A stretch of 64,000 bases of DNA from Choanephora cucurbitarum (lineage: Eukaryota > Mucoromycota > Mucoromycetes > Mucorales > Choanephoraceae), in NCBI GenBank assembly GCA_025331435.1, contig JAIWNI010000020.1, positions 124,001 through 188,000 of the forward strand. Reading direction: 5' to 3'. Made by a program: the position numbers and the translations under genes. The notes under the pieces were generated by a model, which searched no databases, was not told the DNA's origin, and worked only from the letters and a program-made list of their open reading frames with translations. This document shows, in pieces, positions 21,135-35,500 of the stretch (position 1 is the stretch's first letter; each line of letters opens with the position of its first letter).

Positions 21135-22041
21135 CAAGAGAAGCAAGCAAAAACGAAAAATCAAAGGTTGTCCAATCAAGTTGCTTTATCATTTGGAATC
21201 AGGCACATTATCGGTTTCTTACTAATCGCAGCAATACAAAAATAAGGTCAAAATCGTTTCTCCTGCTAATCTATTCACAGCATCAACAATCTGCATCAGT
21301 GTGTGCATACAATTCTTAAGGAACAATAGATGAGCACAGGCTATACTATTTTTGTTAGCATGCCTCCTACTTTAAAGACGATGTTTGCCAAAAAGCATCG
21401 ATTGGCGTTTGCGCTTTCATGTGATAACCTATGCAAGACACATTTTGATTACATCTGCCGTCTAGACAAAAGTCCAGTCTTCTTTGCTAAGGTAAAAAAG
21501 ACCTGATAGGCTGGTCTCGACAATGATGTTAATAGGTATTAAAGAAAAAAGCATTCTGTATTTTAAGACAATCGTTTTGATAAGTGTCTCAGTTGACTTG
21601 CTATTCTGGGTAGGTCAGCCCAATAGCCAAAGTAATTAAACAGTTGATAAACCATCAGACAATGATTATTTCCAAAAGTCACTTATTTATCCAAACAAGG
21701 AGAATACAATCTCTTTTCATGGCCAAGTAGTATTGTCAGGACATTCACTTAAGAGAGCCAAAAACATGCACACAAGAGCAATCTATTGCTTATTGACGAA
21801 TCATGAACCAAGCTATCCTATATACATCTTTTTTCCGTTTCTCTTCAGATTTCAAACTGAGATGTCTGAAAACGTACAAATGATAAAATGAAGAAAATGT
21901 ACCAATAGAATATTGAAATGAGAATGAAACCTGCCCTGACTTTTAATGATGATAAACTATAAAAACTAAGCATGCGCTCAGGTAACTTCTATTTTTTTCT
22001 CTTCTTTCAAAGACATACCCTTTCTTTATACATAATACAAA
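21135..22041. other. Intergenic interval
   Basis: About 900 bp between the island and the NDUFA4-like gene. No coding exon was supported. The last 60 bp are CT-rich (CTCTTCTTTCAAAGAC), a typical leader of a well expressed gene. Confidence 0.4.
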
Positions 22042-22369
22042 ATGGCTGGTCCCGCTGCTAACGCTGCTAAGAAAACTTTCTGGAGCATCTGGTACAAGCA
22101 CGAAGTTGTCCCTATCTTCGTTACCGTTGGTGGTGCTTGTGCTCTTGCTGGTTACCATCTTGCCAAGCTTGCTAGAGGTCCTGAAGTCGTCTGGGACCGT
22201 ACCAACAACCCTTACCCTTGGCAAAACATTGACCAAGACACTCAAGTCAAGTACATGACTGTCAACCAAAAGTTCGATAAGAAGTAAGTTTGTAAATGAC
22301 AAACAACAATAGCATGTGATTTTGACAACATTCTTTTTATAAAATAGGTACGCTCGTGATAGATTCTAA
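22042..22369 (+). CDS. NADH:ubiquinone oxidoreductase NDUFA4/MLRQ-like subunit
   Basis: Exons 22042-22283 and 22348-22369 give 87 aa. A single hydrophobic segment (VPIFVTVGGACALAGYHLAKLA) is followed by ARGPEVVWDRTNNPYPW and VKYMTVNQKFDKK. This matches the NDUFA4/MLRQ (B12D-like) family, one-TM subunits of the inner mitochondrial membrane associated with complex I or complex IV. The C-terminal YARDRF comes from the tiny second exon; if the intron is kept, translation stops at once after KK. Strong C-ending codon bias suggests high expression. Confidence 0.88.
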
Positions 22370-22991
22370 ACAGTTTGATAAAACAACAAACATAGACAAA
22401 TATATCTAGACCAGCAGTAATTTATTTTTCAAGGGCCAACAAACCCCGTAGAAAAAAATATTTTTTTTTTGTTATTAAATAATATTTTTCACCATATTTA
22501 AATTCAGAAAATCGCCTAATAGATGGAGTGAAATTTTAGAAGTTTAAAGGAACAATGGATGAGCTTATTAGTTACTTGTTGTTGAAAACAGCTTTTTGTG
22601 TATTAATGGGTTCAAAAATACTAAGGAGAATATTGGACAAGCAGTTGTTCAATGATACAGTACATGTAGAACCTCTGATAGTTTTTCTGTATTCTTACAA
22701 AATATTGAAACAGTTGGTTGTTTGATTATAGACTAACTTTGTTGATTTCAGAATATTTCAGATCGGCGAGCATAGTGGCGTACACTTTTTCTACAGACAC
22801 TATACTACTATTTGAGAAACATCCTTCTCTTACAGAAAAAAAAACGAATCAAGAACCACTTTACTTAGTTTGAACAAAAATACTATTTATTTTTTGATTT
22901 TCTGTTAAATAAAGAAGTTTGTGCTATGTAATAATATGAGATAAGGGGAAAGATATTCTACAAAAAAAAAGTGTGATAAAAGTAATGACAA
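22370..22991. other. Convergent 3' interval
   Basis: 622 bp between the stops of the NDUFA4-like gene and GPI. AT-rich, with long A and T runs; no feature beyond probable 3' UTRs. Confidence 0.4.
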
Positions 22992-24814
<1,823 letters not shown>

Positions 24815-26216
24815 ATTGTTGTTTAATCAATAAAAGATAAAAAAAAAAGAAGCAAAAAAAAAGGAAAAATAGTGTCAATTTATATATTTCTAGGGTTTTT
24901 TTTTCGTTTATATGCCCGCATTTTTCCGCATTTTTTTTTGTGAAAAATAGTAGAGATTTCAAATAATTTAGTGTGATCTAAAAACCCGCGTCTCTGTTGA
25001 GCTTAGTCATGCTTACGACAATGAAACGCCACAGTTTTGTTTGGTTATTCTCTTTTATATCAGTGCGTCTTTCAGTGAATAAACTGGATAAAATGACAAA
25101 TTAAGTAAAAAGATATGTATGATGTCGAATGATTTTTCTCCCGCTAACTTGCCTTTTCGTATAACGCATATCTTGATGATCAAAGATACAAAATATTGGG
25201 TAATTCAAAGTCAATTTAGAAAAAGTACCTGAAAGATGAAAACACGCTTGTTATCTGATATTGCTTTTCTTTCTGAGTGAATGAAGGCGTTTTTGAAGAC
25301 AGGCTAGTTTTGACTCGTACCTGAACATGCATTGTACCTGAATTCAGAAGATTACACGAACAAAGAAAAACGGGTAAAATGAGAATCCAGTAACACATTA
25401 TTAATCTTTCTGTCAACGCTTAGAATCTGCTTATCTAAAGCATGAAGCAATACTAGAAATTGAAAGTCATACGTATTCTTAGATACAGCCATGTATTGTA
25501 TTACATAGTCTTTTATATATATGTATCAACTTCAGCATTAGCAGATTGCAGTTTCAGAGTTGAAAAGTCTGGTAGTTACAAAAAAATGGAAGGTTCTTAA
25601 TGACACAGACTGCTCTTAAACTTTAGATAACTTAGATCTTCGAGTCATTTTCTAGCAGTAAGTAATGTACTGACTACTCTTTGGTAATACCAACAGACGA
25701 CCAAAAATGGTTTGGCAAACACTCACAGCCACCCGAATTCGTATTGTGAGAGTCTTTTCTTTTCTATGTAGAATGAACTTTCGCTTCTTATATTAGAGTT
25801 ACGCAACTAAATGAAAATTCATGCAAGATAATCCATCACTAACCCTGATCTAAAACACCATATTGAATCGATTTCTATTGAGGTCAACTTCATATAACCG
25901 GCTTGACTCTTCTGTAAAAAACACAAGAGCAAGAAACGTATGTATCAGTAAGAGTCGTACTTGTTATGATAAAGCTCAAGGTTCTCTTCAAAACAAAATG
26001 AAATTACAAGAATGTTTGAAGCCCAGATATAATAGCAACTTGGTCAAATAAAACATCTTGATCAAGATACAACTCACAAGCTCCATGCTTTAAGCAACTT
26101 GTCCTTCAATGGAACGGTTTTTTTACAAAGTTGATATAATTTTAGTAAATGTCAAATTCTATGAGTCTGACTTGTAAGTGTGGGATATCATTTTCTTTCT
26201 TTCGTCTTCTGCTCAT
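24815..26216. other. Intergenic interval
   Basis: 1.4 kb between the GPI start and the Vps1 stop. The first 150 bp hold the GPI promoter. Short frames further on (for example 25863-26051) show no motif. No RNA gene was seen. Confidence 0.45.
24879..24886 (-). promoter_or_regulatory. TATA-like element of the GPI gene
   Basis: On the minus strand this is TATATAAA, 65 bp before the GPI ATG. It is followed by long pyrimidine-rich tracts running to the start codon, a common arrangement in highly expressed fungal genes. Confidence 0.45.
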
Positions 26217-28595
26217 CTAAACAGATCCAACGATTTCATCTGCTTTTTGTAGAGCCTAAAGACAAACTGGTGAGTTGAATGAACAAAGAAAAAGGATCTC
26301 TCATTTTGTTACCTCAATCATCTTTTTGCATTCCTTTCTTCTTTGTCTTGTTGAATCAGATTCTTGCAAAAGATCGTCTAATACATCATGTTTGTAAAGT
26401 TCGGCTAACAATTCTCGTTGAAGTTCTTCTTTTGAACGGTTCACTAGGTTAAGCATGATGGCCTTAGGCACCATGTCAATCATAGTACGCTTTACAATGT
26501 TGAAGTAGGATTGAATCAACATCTCTGGTAAACAAGAACGTATTAGATTGGCCACATCTGTATGCTCTTTAGACACTCACTGGTAACTTGGATTTCCATA
26601 AATTCTCTATCAGAAAGTGCACCAGTTGCCTTCAAGGTGGTAGGGGGCTAGCACAATGTACTGTCAATACCCAAATGAGCATCATACACCAAAAAAATTT
26701 ACTTACTGTATCCATCATACTAGTGGGTGATTTCTTGGTGTTTTTCTTGTTGCCGGAAAAGAAGCTGCCGAACAGAGATCCATTGCTACTGGATTCTTCA
26801 GGTGCGCCATTAGATGTTTGCAAAGAGTTTGGTGCACTATTCTTGGATTGCTTGTGAGGTGCAGCTTCAATTTGTTGTTGGTTCTTTTGCATGATACGTT
26901 CATTTACAGCAGCAACAGCTTGATGACCATTCAAAAGATCAGGATGAGCGGTGTTGATGTAGCAAGCTTCCATTGAAACCATGTCAGATACCAACTTTGA
27001 AGTGGGCTGTAATGCTTTCTTGAAGAAAGCCAAGACAACCTGATAAAACTTTTCTTTGAGCGTAGGGAATCGCTTAAAGAATTGCTTGGTAAGAAGTTGG
27101 CCCAAAATACGGACCAGTTCATCATAAACGATATTGATACATTTGATACTGGGTTCCTCTAAGCGCTTGATTTGCTTCTTAATAATCACCTCAAACGCGG
27201 TTGTAGCAACAAATAAGGCAGGTGTAGAGCCAGAAGAATTGTACAGGATGATACGAATATCATCATCCTTAATTTGTTCTAGAGGGTCTATGCTCTTGAC
27301 ACCATTGGCATAAATCTCATGAAACACAAAACTGATACGGGCACCACCTGAGAGTTCAAAGCTAGACAGGTCATTTGAATTACCATCAATAATTGTTCTG
27401 AACTCAGTACAAAACTCAGTAATAATATTCAAAACCAAATTGGCACGGTTAGCGGTAGATCCGTCTTCGTCTAATGGATCGCCTAAAGCAGCCAATTCTT
27501 GTTGATATTTCAACAAAGCTGATTGAATCTTGGCTTTGATTTCGGGCAATGTGTTGCGAATGTGGTGCATCAAGATCATATTGAGCTTACGGGCCAAGAA
27601 GGGAGTACCACAGTATTGTGCTTTCGACTTGTAGGCTGGATGTGATTCAAAGAATTCGCGCTCAGCATCCAATGCACGCTTAATAGATTTGTTGGATTCA
27701 ATGTCTCGTTGACCACGATTGACGACAGGCACATAACCCAATCTTAAGGGAATGACTCTACCGGCTAAGATGTCAATCACATCTGTACCTTGATCCATCA
27801 AATCAACCTTGGTCAAGACACCAATAGTACGCAAACCTTCAGGGTCTACATCACGAGCCAGCTTGAGACCATCTGAATTGGCCAAATCAGTATTAGCACC
27901 AGTAACAGCCAAGATGATTGAGTTGGGCTTAGTGATATACTTTAAGATCATTTCGCGAATTTGCTTTTCAATATCCTTGGGCTGATCACCCACAGGGACT
28001 TTGGTCAAACCAGGTAAGTCCACAAGTGTCAATGTAAGTACATTGGGCGAAAAGATTCTCAAGTTAATAGGTTGAGGTGAGATACCCAAGTTCTTGCCTG
28101 TCTTAAGTTCTGTATCCTTCACAATTTCCTCACGAATCTTGCCAAAGTCATAAAACTTTTGTCCAGGCAAATGCAAGAATTCGCCCCATTCGTGAGGGTT
28201 TCCGTTTGTAATCTCTTCGCTGTCTTGTTCCTTGCTGGCGTCTGCAGGTCGATTGATAAGTTGTAAAATCTATAGCAGTTTAGACTCCACATAACCGATA
28301 GTTACTGCTCTACTTGAACTTACCAAAGGGCGACGGGTTACAATACCAGTACCACGAGGAAGAAAGTCGCGGCCTACAATATTCTCGAGGACAGATGACT
28401 TGCCGCTTGATTGGGAACCAATGACTGCAATCTGAGGTAAGTCGACTGGATTGTGAACACCTACAGTGGCAAAAGCATCTTGAAGCTTATTGACTATAAA
28501 TAGTGTTTATATTTATGTTATTATCTATAGTGTTTGTTCACAATAAACGCTTCTTTCTCTTTACCTGTCTTAATAAGCTGTGAGTCCATACTCAT
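26217..28595 (-). CDS. VPS1: Dynamin-like GTPase Vps1
   Basis: Six exons: 28595-28565, 28493-28324, 28269-26707, 26647-26581, 26524-26313 and 26255-26217, giving 693 aa (yeast Vps1 is ~704). GTPase motifs are [13 protein letters not shown] (G1), [12 protein letters not shown] (G3 DxxG) and LTKVDLMD (G4 TKxD). The middle domain has [13 protein letters not shown], and the C-terminal GED has [17 protein letters not shown] and [10 protein letters not shown]. An [10 protein letters not shown] insert region and PPTTLKATG before the GED favour Vps1 over Dnm1. It drives membrane fission in vacuolar sorting, endosome recycling and peroxisome division. The GED is assembled from three small exons. Confidence 0.95.
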
Positions 28596-28873
28596 GTTGA
28601 TAAAATAGATAAATGTTAAAAAAAGGGGAAAAACAAAGAAAGAAGGTTTGAAGGCATGACGTGAATTCAAGCCATTCACTTTGCTGGCTTTCAAATCTAT
28701 TTGTTCATGTCAAACAATGAGCAGGAGTTGAATTACCAAACATGATCTGACTATATCAGAATTATTAGGTTAAATTTTATATGTCAACATGTCAATTAAA
28801 TAAGCTAAATTTAGATTGTATTTATGGCTACTTTATTGTCTCTCTTTCTATCTGCGTATAGTTATAGCTGTTA

Positions 28874-30070
28874 TTAGCGTAAGTCCTTAACTGAGCTATA
28901 TGACCGAGTCCTTATGGGTTGTCTACCATAGTATCCTCGGCCATATCTATCGTAAGAAGAGATTGGAATCTGTTGTTGCTGTTGCTGTTGCTGAAGAGCT
29001 AGATATTGTTGTTGCTGATAGAGCATATTGTTATAATGGTCATCATAAGAATATATTGATCTCGATCCAGTCGGATTGTGTTGATAAGGTGAATAGGGTG
29101 CATTATTTAGATTTGGGTATTGTAGATTATAATTGGTGTTATTATTGTTACTTTGTAGCATGTTTTGGATCATGTGTTGTTGCTGTTGTTGCTGTTGTTG
29201 CTGTTGCAGTATCATTTGAGATGCAATCATAGTGGCCAAAGCATTCTGTTGTTGTTGTTGCTGTTGTTTCTGCTGTTGTTGTTGCTGCAACAGCATCATT
29301 TGCTGATTATACAATTGGGATTGTTGTGGATTCATCCATGGGTTCATCATCATCATATCAGGATGATATGGCATCATTGTTGTATTCGCTAATGATTGTT
29401 GTTGTTGCTGTTGCTGAGCCATAGCATTAGCAATGACAGCGGCTGTTGCTGCTGCTGCTGCTGCAACCGATGCTGGTGGCTGTTGATGGAATTGCGGTTG
29501 TATTTGAGGTTGTGGCGGTATCGATGCTTGAGAAGGCGCTTGTCTTGCAGCCACTTCTTCTATTGAAGATGGAGGTGGAGGTGGTGGAGGAGGACCGTTA
29601 GTTGGAGGTGGTAAAGGTGGTGGCATAAGTGAAGGAGGTGGTGGAGCATGCGAATTCTGTAGACGATGCTGTTGTGCCAACATGAAATTCTTTGGCCCAT
29701 TGAAGCGTGGAGGAGGAGGAGGGTAATAATTGGGCACATTGGCATAACCTGTTGCCAGACGTAGCTTGTTCATTAAACTACCAATAATACCTGGCTGATG
29801 CGGCATAGGAGGGCGGGCTTCATTGTTAGGTATCATTGGTGGTGGTGCGACAACAGAAGAAGAGGGTGGTGGTGCAACTGAAGGTTGAGGTGCTACAGAG
29901 ATACCATTAGGTGCCTGTGGTGAAGGTACTGCTAGTGGTGGTGCGGGTGCTACAGCTGCAGGAGTAGATAATGATGGTCCAGCCTTAGCTGCTGCCGCTG
30001 GAGGCGACGCATCCTTTGGTGTTGGTGTTGTTTTTTTGGGTACATCCGGTTCTCCTTCTGGTTTAGACAT
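28874..30070 (-). CDS. Pro-rich/Gln-rich low-complexity protein
   Basis: A single-exon 398-aa ORF. Residues ~1-180 are Pro/Ala-rich with poly-Pro runs like formin FH1 segments. Residues ~190-385 are dominated by Gln runs, Met and Asn. The only ordered-looking pieces are GIIGSLMNKLRLATGY (about residue 95) and the basic C-terminus YGRQPIRTRSYSSVKDLR. No domain is recognised. The composition suggests a prion-like or scaffold protein of transcription or RNA metabolism, but that is a guess. Gln tracts are encoded by mixed CAA/CAG repeats, seen on the plus strand as TTG/CTG arrays, so the length is probably variable between strains. Confidence 0.7.
   Translation of the reverse strand: MSKPEGEPDVPKKTTPTPKDASPPAAAAKAGPSLSTPAAVAPAPPLAVPSPQAPNGISVAPQPSVAPPPSSSVVAPPPMIPNNEARPPMPHQPGIIGSLMNKLRLATGYANVPNYYPPPPPRFNGPKNFMLAQQHRLQNSHAPPPPSLMPPPLPPPTNGPPPPPPPPSSIEEVAARQAPSQASIPPQPQIQPQFHQQPPASVAAAAAATAAVIANAMAQQQQQQQSLANTTMMPYHPDMMMMNPWMNPQQSQLYNQQMMLLQQQQQQKQQQQQQQNALATMIASQMILQQQQQQQQQQHMIQNMLQSNNNNTNYNLQYPNLNNAPYSPYQHNPTGSRSIYSYDDHYNNMLYQQQQYLALQQQQQQQQIPISSYDRYGRGYYGRQPIRTRSYSSVKDLR
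28970..29460. repeat. Trinucleotide (CAA/CAG) repeat tracts inside the Gln-rich gene
   Basis: Several runs of TTG/CTG on the plus strand (near 28975-29015, 29170-29210, 29245-29290, 29398-29420 and 29440-29465) encode the poly-Gln and poly-Ala segments. They are interrupted, not pure. Confidence 0.8.
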
Positions 30071-30899
30071 GATTTGGAAAAAAAAAAGGATTGAAAAAGA
30101 GAGAAAAAGAAAGGAAGAAAAAAGGAAAAGGAAAAAAAAAGTAGTGAGCGATAAACAAAGATGATCGAATGACTGGCTTAGGTAGCATTCAAATTACTCG
30201 AAACTTCTTTGACAGACAACTCAATAATGAACTGTTGTCACCCGTTCACTGTCTTTCTCCTTTCTGTTTGTTTCTCTTTGTGGTTCACATCGACTCATTT
30301 ATGGCCCTCTTTCTAACTATGTTTGTAAAGCATTACTTTACATACATCATGCTGTTTGTTTTTGCTTTTCGCTTTTTGGTAATACACTGTACGACGATCC
30401 AAAGTTTAAAATTGGGTCAGCATACAGCTTTTGCCAAAATGAGAACGTTTGTATTTATGGCAGCTTAAGGAATTAAACTACTGATTTGAGGTTTGCTTGT
30501 TGTCGGCTTAACTTTGAGTATGAAGATATTTTTTTTTGAGAAATGATAAAGTCGAGCAAGCATCTAACGAAGCAAATTTGATAATAGTAAAAAAAAAATA
30601 CAAAAAAGTTTATTGTCTTTAGGTGTTCATTCTAGTGAGGTTGTTGTATTTATACATATATGCTTGTAAAGCGTTCAGAGAATTCTGAAGGTTGCTTTTT
30701 AGAAGTTTTGCTTCTTCAAGTGTTGTAGAGTTGTTTGTTTGTAATAGGTCATTTCAACTGTGATATAAGGTAGTAATAACACTACTCGTTTGAGCAAGCT
30801 TATGTTTAATTTGCAATATTTCTTCAACGTCACCAGAATGACTTGGATCAATAATGGGTGCATCATTAGAAAATAGGCTAGTTTCAGCAGAAGTTAAGC
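30071..30899. other. Intergenic interval
   Basis: Upstream region of the low-complexity gene (A-rich leader at 30070-30150) grading into the decayed MULE. No intact gene was found. Confidence 0.4.
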
Positions 30900-32300
30900 T
30901 CAAGTGAGGAACATGAAGTTATCGACAGAAACAGAACAAACTACACCCTCAAAAGTAAACGGCTGAACTATAAGCTTACCTTCTACCTGTACATCACCTT
31001 CTATATCTACATTGTCTTCATCTTCATCTTCAGGGGCAGTGATCATCCTACTTCTTGATTCTTCTGGCACCCTTTCGGCTTCCAACTCTACTCTTCTTCT
31101 TTCTCTTCAAGCACGAGTCATCGCTCCAGTATTCTCCATGGTTCTGATCTTCTCCTTCTCAAGATCGCACTCCACTTCTTCTGTCAAGATATACACCAAC
31201 CTATCAAGTCTTCTGTTTCTGCTTCTCATCATGTAGACAGACTTCAGCTGGTTGTGCCAGGATTCGATGTAGTTGTTGGTGAGCATGTGGCTAAACTCAA
31301 GAGGATGGTAGGCACGGCTCCAAATCTTGAACTTCTCTTCGCCGCACCATTCTTTTTCAAAGTAGTCGAGAAATTCTTCAAAACTGGAATAAGCATCAAA
31401 AAATGCCTTAATCTTTTGATGGAAAACATCCACATCATCTTCAAAGAGCATCGACTTCAACTCGGTCATCATCTCTCCTCTCATCACACGGTTGTCGGCA
31501 GCTGTCTACTTCATGCTTGAGAAACATGAAATAGACAGTACTGAATCTCACAACCAGGAAAAACGTTCTTGATCGCAGTGGTTTTGGCTTGACTACAATC
31601 GATTGTGATTTGTTGAGGATCTACAATCAACTCGTTGTTCTTCAGGTACTGGAGCCATTGAGTAACTGGGCCAAGAGTGTGATCGTTTGTGATCATGTAT
31701 GCAACAGGATGCCCACGATCAATCAACTCATCACGCACAACGATACTGTGCAGTATGTCGTTGGGTCTTCTAGCGATGCTATAAGTAGCATCCATACAGA
31801 AGGTACGAGATTGTTTGATAAGAGCTTGCTGACCAGGAGAAATAAAACCGTAAGCGAAAAGAGAGGGATCATCTGAATAAGAGGCCAAGTTGCCGTGAAA
31901 GATAATAAATCCTTTAGAAGGAAGAATGTCATTCAACCAGATTTGCAAGGAAATCATGGCATCATCATTAAACAATTAAAGCTTCTTGTTGATCTAGTTA
32001 AGAAAAAGGTAAAAAGTGAGACTATAAAGCGATCTAAAATGAAATTTAGATTGTTTACCTTTTGCAATTGATTCCAAATGTCATGGTAAGAAACTGCTCA
32101 ACCATGCAATCTTAATTCTTGGTTATCCAACTTGCGAAGAAGATCAATTCTTACTTGTCTAGGAAGGCTTTGACGAGTTCAACAACTGTTGCTCAATTTC
32201 ATTCAAGACAGTGGAGCCAATCCTCAAGTTACCAGAAAATAGAGGACTTCCTTTAGTTTGAAGGTGTGGTGGGAGCATTGGATGTATGGCTTAAGCAATC
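30900..32300 (-). pseudogene. Decayed MULE-type transposase
   Basis: Collinear minus-strand pieces across frameshifts and stops. An N-terminal zone at about 32290-32050 has LLRKLDNQELRLHG and SYHDIWNQLQK. 31975-31511 has FCMDATYSIARR (first catalytic Asp), ITIDCSQAKTTAIKNVFP and YCLFHVSQA. 31487-31107 has NNYIESWHNQLKSVYMMRSR and LDRLVYILTEEVE. An acidic tail lies near 31085-30900. The order D...D...H/C and NNYIESWHNQLK is characteristic of Mutator-like transposases. Stops after HVSQA and broken joins show it is dead. No terminal repeats or flanking duplication were identified. Confidence 0.7.
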
Positions 32301-32567
32301 CGATGGCCCAAAGCTATTACTGTATGAAAGAACCATAAACAGCCGTTTTCAATCCAATCTTGTTTGCGGCCAGTTAACTCATTTGTTTATTCAGCCAAGG
32401 AGAAACAGTATGGACTGCAACCAACATCTCATTGAAAAGTGGCTATTTCTAGTGCGGCATCATTTTGATAATAAAGCGCATACAAAGTATAGAAATAATT
32501 GCTCTACGTTTCATGACTCAACAGCAAGTTGAACTATTTTATTTTCAAGGAGAAAAAGGGTGAGAGT

Positions 32568-35500
32568 CTATGATGATGGTGTTGCTATTTGGGTTTGATG
32601 ACCAACGATTCTTTGGCTGGCCTCAAAAAGTGTCTTATCTGGCAAATGCTTTAGGTATTCTGTACTCAATTCAACAACTGTCTGAATATCTTCTTGCAAA
32701 TCTTCAGGTTCTCGTATCAGCTTCACTAATTTAGAAAGTGGTTCGTAGAAGAGAGGTGTGCTCATCAACTGCTTTTGTATGTCTTGCTTGATGGCCAATG
32801 AGTTGTTGTTTGAATCCACACTGGTTTTGGATAGACTGGTGTTGAGCAATCGTAGAAGAAAATTGAAGAGTCGCTGCACGAGCGTCGTCAATGCCTTTAA
32901 TGACTGACTTGATGATTCTTTCAAGTATCGCTCAAGTTCTTCTTCATGCTTTCGCATCATAGATCTCAACTTGTTATGTGATAATTTTCCGCCCCGTCTT
33001 AACTTTCGCAATTGCTTCTTGCTTCGCTTCTTCTCGGCCTTGTTCAAAACGAGGGGTGTCATGTCGGTGCTTGCTTTCAATTCAAGCTCAAGTTCTTCTG
33101 CTAACTCAATCAGGATGTTGATGATATTCCAATTGATCTGTTCAAATGCGGAACTCAGGCCATCGTTTTCGCAGGCAATCTCCAGAATCAACTCAAACAA
33201 GCTATCCGGTTCAGGTGCATCTGACAATAAGACCAAATCCATCATTCGATCCAAGAATTTTCGCTCAGACAGGAGGGGCGTCATGGACGATTGTGGCTGT
33301 TGTGGTTGAAGACCGATGGCTACAAATCGCTTGATCATCTGCTTGACCAAGACAGGTGCTTGATCATAGAGGCCAGCACATTGTAAGACCCAGCTTACAG
33401 GCACTGTAAATGCTTGATTGGCTATCCATAGATCAGACCAAATCTGCATCAATCTTTCTTTTTTTACGTGATCGCCTAATCGCACCATTTCCTGAAACAT
33501 GGCAGCTAAACCTGTACTTTTGACTGCATAGATATCGTGCACATTGGCCAGATCAAGGCTATTGAAGGTAATTTGTTGAAGTAAAGGTGTTCCGAAATAC
33601 CATTCAAAGTCATCGCGTGTCTTGAAGAATTGACGAAACAGCTGAGAGGCCACACTGGTATCTACTTGATCCTCTTCACCTACAAGAGAAAGGATGTTGC
33701 GAAGAAAATGGTTTTGAAACCAGACACGAGAATGAGGTGCCTTTGGATCAATGCCTGCCATATTTTCTCGTAGATAGCCCAACAACATATCAATAAACTG
33801 CTTTGATTTTGTCTTGAGAAGATCCGTCACCACCATGTCCTTAGAAACTTGGGATCCATCATCGAAATAGTGCAGCAAGATAGTGGCTGATGAGCGATTA
33901 GACTTCAAGAGCCATGCAAGACCTCTATCTGAAAAAACGAACAGTAAAGTAGGTACAATATGAGTAGACCGGGCCACACAAGTAGCTAACAAAGTCAGCA
34001 TAAATTCAGCATAACCAGAAGATACACTGTTTTTGCTTTGCTGTAGATCTTTTTCAAGTCCATTAGCCAGCCAGGCAGCATAAGATCGAACAATATTTGC
34101 GTCGGCTGATTTTAAGCAATCGGCCAGCCATTCATGTGCCTGATGGTGATTTGTATTAGCTACAGAAAGCGTTATCTTTTGCAACAATGAGCAACATCCT
34201 TGAACCAATGCTGTATCAGAATAATTGCTGAAATGAGAAAGATCGATGTAAGCACCTGACTTGACTTGATATGTCGTTGCGTTGTAATCTAGAAACGAAA
34301 TAGGTCCATTCTGCTGCTGTTGTTGGTCCTGTTGTTGATGATCTTCAGCCAGCTGATTTTGAGATAGACTGAACAACTGAACGAAGGCATAATAAGGTGA
34401 TATACGGATGTTGTACTTTTTTGTCTCAAACTGAGAGAGCATGGTCTCTATTACCAATTCCATATGACGATGAAACCGATCATGTAATGTCCAATTGGCA
34501 ATAACAAGATCTAACACTGATTTTCTATCCGTAGGATAATGATCCAGGATGGCACTCTTAAGTAAGAAATCAAACTGATTAGGTAGCATTGTACTCATTT
34601 GTTCAATCCAGAAACAAATGCTTTTTTGAATCGCTTTTGTCTGAGCAAACTTATCTGCTGGTATAGGTGCTAGCAGATCGGGGTGAAGTAGTTTGTTCTG
34701 TTTTGACTTTATATGAGCTGCTTTACCGAACAAAATCACCATACAAGAAAAAAAAAGAAAAACATAAGCTTCATTCTCTCTCTCTTTCTTTCCTGTCTCA
34801 TTTCATATACTCAAGATACTCAATGAACCACACGCTCTCTTTCTCTCATGAACTTGCCTGATTGTACATCAAATGAAGAAAATGCCTTTGCAATGGCATG
34901 ATACTGATAAGATTGGCGTTTACAACTATCTCTAAAACAAATAAATCCCAACTTGATTTCATCTACAGTAAATGGAGGTCGTATCAAACCAGCGCCCCAA
35001 TACGCATCCATCTGTGCCAACACAAAGTCTGCCTGTCCTTCCTTCATAATGGTCAACATGTCTATGACAGTAAAGGTCGAAACTGTCTGTTGTTGTAAGC
35101 AGTTTTCGAGACATTGTAAAAAGAATTGTTGTGTATCTCCTTGATCATCAAGATAGGTGCAGCAATACAACCACAGATGACATAGCACGACAGGCACATC
35201 AGAGCGCATAAACTGAAGGAATCCTGAACACCATAACTCTTGGTTCATATCAGGTTCTTTCAAGAGAGCTAATACAAGGCCATAAAGATAGGCCAAGACG
35301 ATGATGTTATCGTGCAGGGCAGTCCATGTCGAACGCGTAAAGTGATGAGGAAATCGAGTTAACCAGATCGTACCGCTTCGTTCAGTGAGTCCCTTAAGGC
35401 AGGTCCTCAAGGAATCGATAATGATCGATCGAGCATATTGTGCCGAGTATGGGTCATCTTCGGTCAGCGCTGAGAGAATGACACGAATGAAATAGTCAAA

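Noticed and set aside
28900..29392. Plus-strand Leu/Val-rich ORFs opposite the Gln-rich gene
   Set aside because: They are antisense readings of CAA/CAG repeats and carry no independent signal.
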